A stretch of 64,000 nucleotides of DNA from Amycolatopsis sp. FBCC-B4732 (GTDB lineage: Bacteria; Actinomycetota; Actinomycetes; Mycobacteriales; Pseudonocardiaceae). Of the stretch, positions 52,363 to 59,221 are shown one piece after another; the first letter of the stretch is position 1, and each line of letters begins with the position of its first letter. The DNA is taken from positions 8,722,501 through 8,786,500 of the forward strand of contig NZ_CP095376.1 in NCBI RefSeq assembly GCF_023008405.1. The letters run 5' to 3'. Below the pieces are notes generated by a model that saw only the letters and a list, made by a program, of their open reading frames with translations, did no database searches and had not been told where the DNA came from. The position numbers and the translations under genes are program-made.

Positions 52363-52389
52363 TTGTCCACAGCACCCGGGTTGTCCACA
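52363..52389 (+). promoter_or_regulatory. Two tandem perfect DnaA boxes upstream of ssd
   Basis: TTGTCCACA occurs at 52363-52371 and 52381-52389 in the same orientation, 18 bases apart. This is the consensus DnaA box of Streptomyces and mycobacteria. No other exact copy was seen in the window. They lie about 95-120 bases before the ssd start. Confidence 0.6.
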
Positions 52390-52483
52390 GCCCGCCGCCC
52401 GACCCGTTGTGCCCCCGTGCCCCCGCCCGCGACGGTGGAAGCCGGGCCACCCACGGCCCGCACCGACGACGGGGGAGGAACGC

Positions 52484-53557
52484 ATGACGGGGGAACGACC
52501 GCTGGTGGTCGCCGCGGACGAAACCGTGCTCGACGAGATACTGCGCGTGGCGGCGGTCGCGGGCTGCGAGCTGGACCGGGCACCGGACCTGACCGCGGCA
52601 CACGGCCACTGGGCCCGCGCGCCCCTGGTGGTCCTCGACGAAGAAGCCGTGCGCCTGCCGCCGGCCCTGCCCCGGCGCCCCGGGATCCTGCTGGTCTGCA
52701 AGGGCAGCCCGGGACCGGAGACGTGGCGCCACGCGTTCCGCGGCGGCGTAGAGCGCGTGATCTCGTTGCCGGACGAGGAGACCGAACTCGCCGGCGCGTT
52801 CGCCGACGTCGTCGAAACACCGGCGGAGGAACCCGGCCTGGTGCTCGGTGTCGTCGGCGGCCGAGGAGGTGCGGGCGCGTCCGTCTTCGCGGCGACGCTG
52901 GCGCTGGCAGCGGACCGGGAGCCGGGCGGCGCCCTGCTGGTGGACTGCGACCCGCTCGGCGGCGGCCTGGATGTGTTGCTGGGTCTGGAAAAAGCGCCCG
53001 GCCCGCGTTGGTCGGACGTACGCCTGACCGGCCGCGTCTCACTGCCATCGCTGGCCGCGACCCTCCCACGGCGAAGACACCGCGGCGGCAGCCTGCCGGT
53101 GCTGGCGTGCGGCCCCGAGGGCGAAGGCCCGTCGGTCGAGTCCCTGTCGGCGGTCCTTTCCGCGGGCCGCCGCTCGGGCCGCACGGTGGTGTGCGACCTC
53201 CCCCGCACCCTCACCGACGCGGCCGCGGAAGCGGTGGCGGTCGCCGACCTGGTGGTGCTGGTGGTCCCGGTGGAACTCCGCGCCTGCCTGGCGGCGAAGC
53301 AGGTCCTGCGCCGCCTGTCGGAGCTGACGGCCCGAACGGGGGTGGTCGCATGTGGACGTTCGAGAGCCGAAGCCCCCCAAGCCCACGCGGCCGGCCTCCT
53401 GGGCCCACCCGTACTGGCCTCGATGCCCCCGGAACGCGGCCTCCCAGCCGCAGTGGAGCGCGGCGAGTTCCCGGCCAAATCAACCGGCCCGGTGGCCAAG
53501 GCAGCAGCCCGAGTCCTGACCGCAGCCCGCCGCGAAGCCCGAGCGGCCACCCGATGA
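52484..53557 (+). CDS. ssd: Septum-site-determining protein Ssd, MinD/CpaE-like ATPase
   Basis: 357 residues from ATG 52484 with GGGGGAGGAA ahead. An N-terminal receiver-like region (about 1-110) is followed by a MinD/ParA-like domain: GVVGGRGGAGASVFAATLAL as P-loop (the usual GK-T/S lysine is replaced, so a deviant or lost P-loop), LLVDCDPLGGGLDVLLG and VVCDLPRTLTDA. It starts the tad operon as CpaE-like proteins do, and Rv3660c (ssd) has this place in M. tuberculosis, where it alters septation. It overlaps the next frame by 4 bases. Confidence 0.85.
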   Translation: MTGERPLVVAADETVLDEILRVAAVAGCELDRAPDLTAAHGHWARAPLVVLDEEAVRLPPALPRRPGILLVCKGSPGPETWRHAFRGGVERVISLPDEETELAGAFADVVETPAEEPGLVLGVVGGRGGAGASVFAATLALAADREPGGALLVDCDPLGGGLDVLLGLEKAPGPRWSDVRLTGRVSLPSLAATLPRRRHRGGSLPVLACGPEGEGPSVESLSAVLSAGRRSGRTVVCDLPRTLTDAAAEAVAVADLVVLVVPVELRACLAAKQVLRRLSELTARTGVVACGRSRAEAPQAHAAGLLGPPVLASMPPERGLPAAVERGEFPAKSTGPVAKAAARVLTAARREARAATR

Positions 53558-53970
53558 GCACCCCGACCAGAGTGCGCGACCTCCTCCTGCCCGCTCTTTT
53601 GACGCTGGCAACCCGCAGCCCGGCAAGCGCCAAGAACTTCCTCGCACTGCTGCCACCCCCGCCACGACGGGGCACCCGCGTCACGGCCGACGCCACTCCC
53701 GCCCAGCTGCCGCCCCGGACACGGCCAGGCACCCGGGTCACGGCCGAAGCCACTCCGACGCGGGCCTTGACGGAGCCCTTCCCGCCACCGACCGGCACCC
53801 GCGTCACGGCCAACGCCACTCCCGCCCAGCTGCCGCCCCAGGCACGGCCAGGCACCCGGGTCACGGCCGAAGCCACTCCGACGCGGGCCTTGACGGAGCC
53901 CTTCCCGCCACCGACCGGCACCCGCGGCACAGCCCCAGCACCCCAACCCACCCTCCGACCAAGGCGGTGA
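53554..53970 (+). CDS. Repeat-containing hypothetical protein between ssd and tadA
   Basis: A possible 138-residue protein beginning at ATG 53554, overlapping the ssd stop (ATGA) and ending 4 bases before tadA. It is made of Pro/Thr/Ala-rich repeats (GTRVTAEATPTRALTEPFPP and GTRVTANATPAQLPP types). Spacing favours translation, but the sequence looks like expanded repeat DNA, and the other strand is open too. No family is recognised. Confidence 0.4.
   Translation: MSTPTRVRDLLLPALLTLATRSPASAKNFLALLPPPPRRGTRVTADATPAQLPPRTRPGTRVTAEATPTRALTEPFPPPTGTRVTANATPAQLPPQARPGTRVTAEATPTRALTEPFPPPTGTRGTAPAPQPTLRPRR
53671..53930. repeat. 123-bp tandem direct repeat, two copies plus a partial third
   Basis: Units begin at 53671, 53794 and 53917, each with GGCACCCGCG, so the period is 123 bases (41 codons). 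Each unit contains two related subunits of 57 and 66 bases that both start GGCACCCG. Units 1 and 2 differ at only a few bases, so the duplication is recent. Confidence 0.85.
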
Positions 53971-53974
53971 GCCC

Positions 53975-55126
53975 ATGACGACCGACTTCGTGGACCGCGT
54001 CCGCAACCGCCTGGCCGGCGACCGCCGCCAGGCCGACCCGGTCGCCGTCGCCACCGCCGTCCGCGCCGAGGCAGGCGGCGCCCTCGGCCACAACGCCGTC
54101 CTCGACGCGGCCCGCCAAGCCCGCGACGAGTTCATCGGCGCCGGCCCACTCGCCCCGCTCCTCGAAGACCCGAACACCACCGACGTGCTCGTGACGAGCC
54201 CGGAAGAGGTCTGGACGGACGGCCCCACCGGCCTCACCCGCACCACCGTCCGCTTCACCGACGAAGAAGCCGTCCGCCGCCTGGCCCAGCGCCTCGCCCT
54301 CGCGGCGGGCCGCCGCCTCGACGACGCCCAGCCCTATGTGGACGGCTGGCTCCCCGGCGCCGGCCCGCACGGCCGGATCCGCGTCCACGCCGTCCTCCCG
54401 CCGATCGCGACGGCCGGCACCTGCCTGTCCCTGCGCGTCCTCCGCCCGGCGACGCACGACCTCACCGCTCTCCGCGCACTGGGCGCGTTCGACGCCGAAG
54501 GTGCGAAGCTGCTGCAGACCGTCGTCACCAGGCGGATGGCGTTCCTCGTCACGGGCGGCACCGGAGCGGGCAAGACCACGCTCCTCGCCGCGCTGCTCGG
54601 CGCGGTCGACCCGGGCGAGCGGATCGTCTGCGTCGAGGACGCCGGCGAGCTGCAGCCGGCGCACCCGCAGTTCGTCAGCCTCGTCGCCCGTCCGGCCAAT
54701 GTGGAGGGTGCGGGCGCGGTCGGCCTGCCCGAGCTGGTGCGTCAGGCGCTGCGCATGCGACCCGACCGGCTGGTGGTCGGCGAAGTTCGCGGCGCCGAGG
54801 TCGGCGCGTTGCTCACCGCGCTGAACACGGGTCACGACGGCGGCGCGTGCACGGTTCACGCGAACTCCCCGGCGGAGGTCCCGGCCCGCATCGAGGCCCT
54901 CGCCGCGCTGGGCGGTCTCGGCCGCGAAGCCGTGCACAGCCAGCTGGTCGCGGCGATCCGCGTGGTCCTGCACATGCGCCGCGAGCTGGGCGGCCGGCGT
55001 CGCCTCGCCGAGGTCGGCGTGCTCCGCACCGAACACGGCCGGGCCCGGGTGGTGCCGGTGTGGCGCGCGGGCCGCTGGACGATCGACCGCCACCTGTTCG
55101 TGAACTCGGGGGCGATCGCGTGCTGA
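53975..55126 (+). CDS. tadA: TadA/CpaF-type pilus assembly ATPase
   Basis: 383 residues from ATG 53975. LVTGGTGAGKTTLLAALL is Walker A, ERIVCVEDAGEL the Asp box, RLVVGEVRGAEV Walker B, and TGHDGGACTVHANSP the His box. This is the T2SS-E/TadA family hexameric ATPase that drives pilin assembly from the cytoplasm. It heads the tadABC-flp-tadE order. Rv3659c is the counterpart in M. tuberculosis. Confidence 0.93.
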   Translation: MTTDFVDRVRNRLAGDRRQADPVAVATAVRAEAGGALGHNAVLDAARQARDEFIGAGPLAPLLEDPNTTDVLVTSPEEVWTDGPTGLTRTTVRFTDEEAVRRLAQRLALAAGRRLDDAQPYVDGWLPGAGPHGRIRVHAVLPPIATAGTCLSLRVLRPATHDLTALRALGAFDAEGAKLLQTVVTRRMAFLVTGGTGAGKTTLLAALLGAVDPGERIVCVEDAGELQPAHPQFVSLVARPANVEGAGAVGLPELVRQALRMRPDRLVVGEVRGAEVGALLTALNTGHDGGACTVHANSPAEVPARIEALAALGGLGREAVHSQLVAAIRVVLHMRRELGGRRRLAEVGVLRTEHGRARVVPVWRAGRWTIDRHLFVNSGAIAC

Positions 55127-55172
55127 ACCTCCTGCTGTCAAAAGGTTTCCCGCGCGAGCGAAGGAGACGCCG

Positions 55173-55931
55173 ATGATCACGGCGTGGTTCCCATTGTGCG
55201 TCGGCGCGGCGCTGGCGTGCTGGCCCGCACCACCGAACCGGCTCCAAGCGGTGATCGAGCCACCGACGACGATCCGCGTTCCCGACGTGTGGCGCGTCGT
55301 CCGCTGGCTGTTCCCCACGGCACTCGCGGGTTTGGTGGCCGGAATCGGCGGTGCGATCGCCGCGGGCATGCTGACGCTGGCCTGGCGCCAGGAGTGGCGA
55401 GCCCACCGGCGCGCCGGCGCCGAACTCGCGATGGCGGCGCACACCGCGACCGCGTTGCGGACGATGGTGGCCGAGCTGCGTTCCGGCGCCCACCCCGTCA
55501 CCGCGGCGGAAGCGGCCGCGGACGTCGTCCCGGCGCTGGCGAACGACCTCCGCTCCTTGGCGACGGCGGCCCGGCTCGACAGCGAACCGCGCGCACCAGC
55601 CCTGCCCGAGCTGGCCGCGGCCTGGAGTCTGGGCAAGCGCTACGGCTTGCCGATGGCCGACGTCCTCGACGCGACCCGCCGCGACGCCGAAGCGAGCCTG
55701 GCGTTCGCCCGCCGGATGCGCGCGAAGCTGGCCGGCCCCCGAGCGAGCGCGGCGGTGCTGACCGGCCTTCCAGCCCTGTGCCTGCTGCTCGGGCAGGCCA
55801 TGGGCGCGGCCCCGCTGACGGTGCTGACCGGAAGCACCCCCGGCCAGCTGCTCCTGATCGCGGGCAGCGGTCTGCTCTGGGCAGGAACGGCGTGGTGCCG
55901 CGCCCTGACCGGACGGACGCGCATCCGATGA
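55173..55931 (+). CDS. tadB: TadB-type inner-membrane pilus assembly protein
   Basis: 252 residues from ATG 55173 with GAAGGAGA ahead. Two N-terminal hydrophobic segments are followed by a T2SS-F domain (ATALRTMVAELRSGAHPVTAAE and WSLGKRYGLPMADVLDATRRD) and two C-terminal helices. It forms the membrane platform with TadC. Its stop overlaps the tadC start (ATGA). Confidence 0.85.
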   Translation: MITAWFPLCVGAALACWPAPPNRLQAVIEPPTTIRVPDVWRVVRWLFPTALAGLVAGIGGAIAAGMLTLAWRQEWRAHRRAGAELAMAAHTATALRTMVAELRSGAHPVTAAEAAADVVPALANDLRSLATAARLDSEPRAPALPELAAAWSLGKRYGLPMADVLDATRRDAEASLAFARRMRAKLAGPRASAAVLTGLPALCLLLGQAMGAAPLTVLTGSTPGQLLLIAGSGLLWAGTAWCRALTGRTRIR

Positions 55932-56632
55932 ACGCGGCCGCACTGGTCCTCGTGGCCTCAGCCCTGCTCATCTGGCCGGACGACACCATGGCGAGGCGCT
56001 TCGGCCAACCCCACTCCGTCCGGAAGTGGCCACGCGCGATAGTCCCCATCGCGACAGCGTCGGCCGGGGTATCGACAGCCGTACTGGTCGGCGGAGTGGC
56101 CGGGGTGACCCTGGGCGCGATCGTGACCGGCACCGGCTGGTGGGCGATGCACCGCACCCGCCGTCCACGCGCACCCACGACGGACATCGCGACCAGGCTC
56201 CGGCTCGCGGGAACGCTCGACCTCCTGGCGGCCTGCCTGCGAGCGGGGCTGCCGGTTCCGTCGGCGCTCGAAGCCGTCGCCGGCACCGCGCCCACCGAAG
56301 CGGGTGCGGCGATGCGCTCGACCGCCGGCCTCCTGGCCCTCGGTTCCCGTCCGGAAGAGGCGTGGGAACCGGTGCGCACCGCTCCCGGCCTCGCCGAACT
56401 GGCGGGCGCGGCCATCCGGACGTCCCGCTCCGGCGCGGCCTTCGCCGCGGCGGCCGCCGACCTCGCCGGCCGGTTCCGGGACGAGCTGGCCGCGGAAGCG
56501 GAGGAACGCGCCGAACGGGCCGGGGTGGCGCTCGCCCTGCCGGTGGGCGTGTGTTTCCTACCGGCCTTCTTCTGCCTGGGCGTGCTGCCGGTCGTCCTCG
56601 GCCTGGCCGGCCACCTCGGCCCGCTCTTCTGA
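55928..56632 (+). CDS. tadC: TadC-type inner-membrane pilus assembly protein
   Basis: 234 residues from ATG 55928. Two N-terminal helices, then a T2SS-F domain (LDLLAACLRAGLPVPSALEAVAG; ELAAEAEERAERAGVAL) and a terminal hydrophobic pair (VCFLPAFFCLGVLPVVLGLAG). It pairs with TadB. Confidence 0.85.
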   Translation: MNAAALVLVASALLIWPDDTMARRFGQPHSVRKWPRAIVPIATASAGVSTAVLVGGVAGVTLGAIVTGTGWWAMHRTRRPRAPTTDIATRLRLAGTLDLLAACLRAGLPVPSALEAVAGTAPTEAGAAMRSTAGLLALGSRPEEAWEPVRTAPGLAELAGAAIRTSRSGAAFAAAAADLAGRFRDELAAEAEERAERAGVALALPVGVCFLPAFFCLGVLPVVLGLAGHLGPLF

Positions 56633-56657
56633 CCACCAGTACTGAAGGGAAGAACCC

Positions 56658-56834
56658 ATGCGTGCGTTCACCCGCCGCCCCCGCTCGGACGACGGCTCGA
56701 CGACCGTCGAATACGCGATCGTCACCGTGGCCGTCGCGGCGTTCGCGGCCGTCCTCTACACACTGCTCACCGGAGACTCGGTGGTCTCGTGGCTGACGAA
56801 CCTGGTCATGAAGGCCCTGACGGTGCCATCGTGA
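56658..56834 (+). CDS. flp: Flp-type pilin/DUF4244 protein
   Basis: 58 residues from ATG 56658 with GAAGGGAAGAA upstream. A short basic leader (MRAFTRRPRSDDG) precedes STTVEYAIVTVAVAAFAAVLY, a hydrophobic pilin helix with Glu at the +5-like position after the processing site, as in Flp pilins and DUF4244 (Rv3656c). It is the probable major pilin. Its TGA overlaps the next GTG. Confidence 0.85.
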   Translation: MRAFTRRPRSDDGSTTVEYAIVTVAVAAFAAVLYTLLTGDSVVSWLTNLVMKALTVPS

Positions 56835-57184
56835 CCCGCCGCGACGAAGGCGCGGTGACGGTCGAAGCGGCCCTCGGCCTGGCCGGCCTGACGGTGACGA
56901 CAGTGCTGCTGGTAGCGGCCCTGACGGCGTTGACGAGCCAACTGCGCTGCACGGACGCCGCCCGCGAGGCGGCAAGGCTCCTCTCGAGAGGCCAACCCGA
57001 GCGAGCGGCCGCGGCCGTCCACCAGATCGCCCCAGCGGGCGCGAACCTGGCGATCGAGCAAGCAGGCGACGCGATCACGGTGAAGGTGACGGCCCAACCA
57101 GCCGGCAACCTGCTCCCGGCACTCCACCTGAACGCGACGGCCTACGCGGTGGCCGAGCCGGGCACCAGGACCACAGATGACTGA
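56831..57184 (+). CDS. tadE: TadE-like minor pilin
   Basis: 117 residues from GTG 56831, coupled to flp by GTGA. DEGAVTVEAALGLAGLTVTTVLL is the TadE-type hydrophobic N-terminal helix with a conserved Glu after the cleavage region. The rest is a small extracytoplasmic domain with a single Cys (QLRCTDAAREAARLL). Rv3655c is the counterpart. It ends 8 bases inside the next gene. Confidence 0.82.
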   Translation: MTRRDEGAVTVEAALGLAGLTVTTVLLVAALTALTSQLRCTDAAREAARLLSRGQPERAAAAVHQIAPAGANLAIEQAGDAITVKVTAQPAGNLLPALHLNATAYAVAEPGTRTTDD

Positions 57185-57536
57185 CCACCGCCAGGACAGC
57201 GGAGCGGCCACCATTTGGTCGGCACTGGCCGTGGCGGCGTTGACGAGCGTGGCCACCCTCGGCATCTGGCTCGGAGCCGCGACGATCGCCCGCCACCGAG
57301 CAGAGACAGCAGCTGACCTGGGCGCCCTGGCAGCGGCCTCTCACGCGGCGGAGGGGCCGACGCAGGCCTGCGAACGCGCCAGGTGGGTCACCGACCGGAT
57401 GGGTGTGAAGCTCCTGACGTGCCGCTGGCAACGCCTGGACGCCCTGATCGAGGTCGAGTCCCCAACAGGAGCCCTCGCCGGCCTACCCGCCCCGGCAGCC
57501 CGAGCCCGCGCCGGTCCCACAGGCCAACCACCGTGA
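57177..57536 (+). CDS. TadG/Rv3654c-like pilus-associated secreted protein
   Basis: 119 residues from ATG 57177. DSGAATIWSALAVAALTSVATLGIWLG is the pseudopilin-like N-terminal helix, followed by ARHRAETAADLGALAAA, the TadG/Rv3654c hallmark, and two Cys (QACER, LTCRW). The last 15 or so residues (PAARARAGPTGQPP) and the stop lie within the first degenerate copy of the downstream repeat array, so the natural end may have been changed. Confidence 0.78.
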   Translation: MTDHRQDSGAATIWSALAVAALTSVATLGIWLGAATIARHRAETAADLGALAAASHAAEGPTQACERARWVTDRMGVKLLTCRWQRLDALIEVESPTGALAGLPAPAARARAGPTGQPP

Positions 57537-57960
57537 CCCAGCCCGTCCGAGCGGGTCCGGTCCCACCGACTGACCGCGGTGACCGGCCTGCGCTGGTCCC
57601 GCAGGTCAACCACCGTGACCCAGCCTGATCGAGGCGCGTACCGGTCCCACCGGTTGGCCGCGGTGACCGGCCTGCGCTGGCCCCGCAGGTCAAACACCGT
57701 GACCCAGCCTGATCGAGGCGCGTACCGGTCCCACCGCTTGGCCGCGGTGACCGGCCTGCGCTGGCCTGCGCCGGTCCCCCAGACCAACCACCGAGCGGGT
57801 ACCGGTCCCAGCGACTGGCCGCCGGTGACCAGCCTGCGCCGGTCCGCCGGGTGGCCACCGCGACCCGGGCTTGGCCGCTCGAGGCCGTGCCGGTCGCGCC
57901 GGCCAGCCACCGTGACCGGCCTGCTCGCGTGAGGTGCGCGCCGGTCCCGTCGGCTGGTCG
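57505..57960. repeat. 84-bp tandem repeat array with degenerate flanks
   Basis: GGTCCCACCG recurs at 57559, 57643 and 57727, so the period is 84 bases. Two full units are almost identical; a third and further degenerate pieces continue to about 57960, and one degenerate unit (57511-57550) covers the end of the upstream gene. CACCGTGACC recurs in each unit. Since 84 is a multiple of three, frames stay open on both strands, but no recognisable protein results. Confidence 0.8.
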
Positions 57961-58504
57961 CCGCGGCGTGGCCGCTCGAGGTCCGCCGGCTGGCCTGGTG
58001 GCCAGCGGCTGGCCGACCGCCGCCGCCCCTCCCGCGGCGCACCGCGCGACGGCCGGCCGGACGAGCCGCTCATCGTCACTGGCCGCCGTTGCCGTTCGTC
58101 CGCGCCGACCGGTCGGTATGCGGCGATGACCGGCTGTTCCGCCGGACCTCACGATGAGCGGCCCATCGTCACGGGCAGCGGTCGTTGATGCACGGTGAGC
58201 GGTCGAACACCCCGCTCACCTGGGCCGAACAGCTGCGCCGCAGCCGCCGCACGCCTGCTCCAGGGCCGTCCTGTCCTGGGGATTCGTACGACGAACGGTC
58301 CGCAACCGGTCGCCGTTCGCCGTCCATCCGTGCCGTCGGGTTCGGTCGGGCCGTACGGATCACCGGGCGTTCATCGCCCCGTAACCACCGGTTGTCGCGC
58401 GGGGGTTCCGGGCAATGTGCAACTTGCCGTTAAGTGAGATGTGCGACACCACGGCAGGGTTTAAGCGGGTCGCGGAGAACCGGAACCTCTAAGGCAGGAA
58501 GACA
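57961..58504. other. Gene-free stretch after the repeat array
   Basis: This continues the degenerate repeat style (ATGAGCGGCCCATCGTCAC and GAGCCGCTCATCGTCAC type phrases at 58050 and 58155). Open frames exist on both strands but have biased composition and no recognisable motif. The last part (about 58400-58504) should contain the promoter of the next gene, with an AGGAAG ribosome site before ATG 58505. Confidence 0.5.
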
Positions 58505-59122
58505 ATGTTGGACGCGAATTGGCCGGACAGCTGGCGCGGCGCCTTCCGCATCGAACTGCGGGCGGAGGCGATCGGACTCGCTTGGCGTGGCTGGCCGGTG
58601 CTCCCGGGCGTCAACCCCGCTCCGCTCACCGAGGGCGACGACCTCACCTGGCGCCGTCCGGTGCCGGCGAGTGACGCCTGGCGCGAGCAGATCGGCACCC
58701 ACGCCCACGACGTCGCCACCTGGTTCTCCGACCGCACCCACAGCCTCCTCGTCGCGACCGGCACCGTGCTCGACGCCATCGAGGTCGACGACGAACTCGG
58801 CAAGCGCGCCTGCCGCCTGCTCCGTGCCCTCGGCCACCCGGCGCCGATCATCGCGCTGCCGAACGGCCGCTGGCTCTTCCTGACCACCGTCGCCGACCGC
58901 GTGCCGGCCGAGCTGGCCACCCGCGCCGCCATCCAGTGGCACGGCAAGGACAGCTACATCCCGCTGCCGCCGTCGCCGTTCCAGCACGGTGTCGTGCACT
59001 GGCGCGTCAAGCCCGAGGTCTGCGGCTGGCAGCTGCCGGACGCCGCCGAGGTGCACGACGTGCTCGTCCGTGCGCTGGCCGGTGTCGAAGCCCCGCAGCT
59101 GGTCCAGACCACCGCGGCCTGA
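58505..59122 (+). CDS. Stand-alone primase-polymerase (Prim-Pol N-terminal) domain protein
   Basis: 205 residues from ATG 58505. AFRIELRAEAIGLAWRGWPVLPGV and later FQHGVVHWRVKPEVCGWQLPDA resemble actinobacterial bifunctional primase/polymerase N-terminal domain proteins. The catalytic acidic residues of Prim-Pol enzymes are not clear to me in this short protein, so activity is doubtful. No helicase domain is attached. It may be a chromosome-encoded relative with a regulatory role. Confidence 0.6.
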   Translation: MLDANWPDSWRGAFRIELRAEAIGLAWRGWPVLPGVNPAPLTEGDDLTWRRPVPASDAWREQIGTHAHDVATWFSDRTHSLLVATGTVLDAIEVDDELGKRACRLLRALGHPAPIIALPNGRWLFLTTVADRVPAELATRAAIQWHGKDSYIPLPPSPFQHGVVHWRVKPEVCGWQLPDAAEVHDVLVRALAGVEAPQLVQTTAA

Positions 59123-59155
59123 ACCACCGCGGCCTGAGCCCATCCGAACCACCGC

Positions 59156-59182
59156 CCGCGGCCGGTCCCAGCCCGGCCGCGG
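59156..59182 (+). terminator. Terminator after the Prim-Pol domain gene
   Basis: CCGCGGCCGG pairs perfectly with CCGGCCGCGG around a 7-base loop, 34 bases past the stop. Confidence 0.6.
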
Positions 59183-59221
59183 CGGAGCAGGACACAACTC
59201 CATGAACCACCAGTGGCCGTT

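Noticed and set aside
57579..57932. A repeated 28-residue protein encoded by the 84-bp array.
   Set aside because: Frames are open on both strands because 84 is divisible by three; no ribosome site or family match supports translation.
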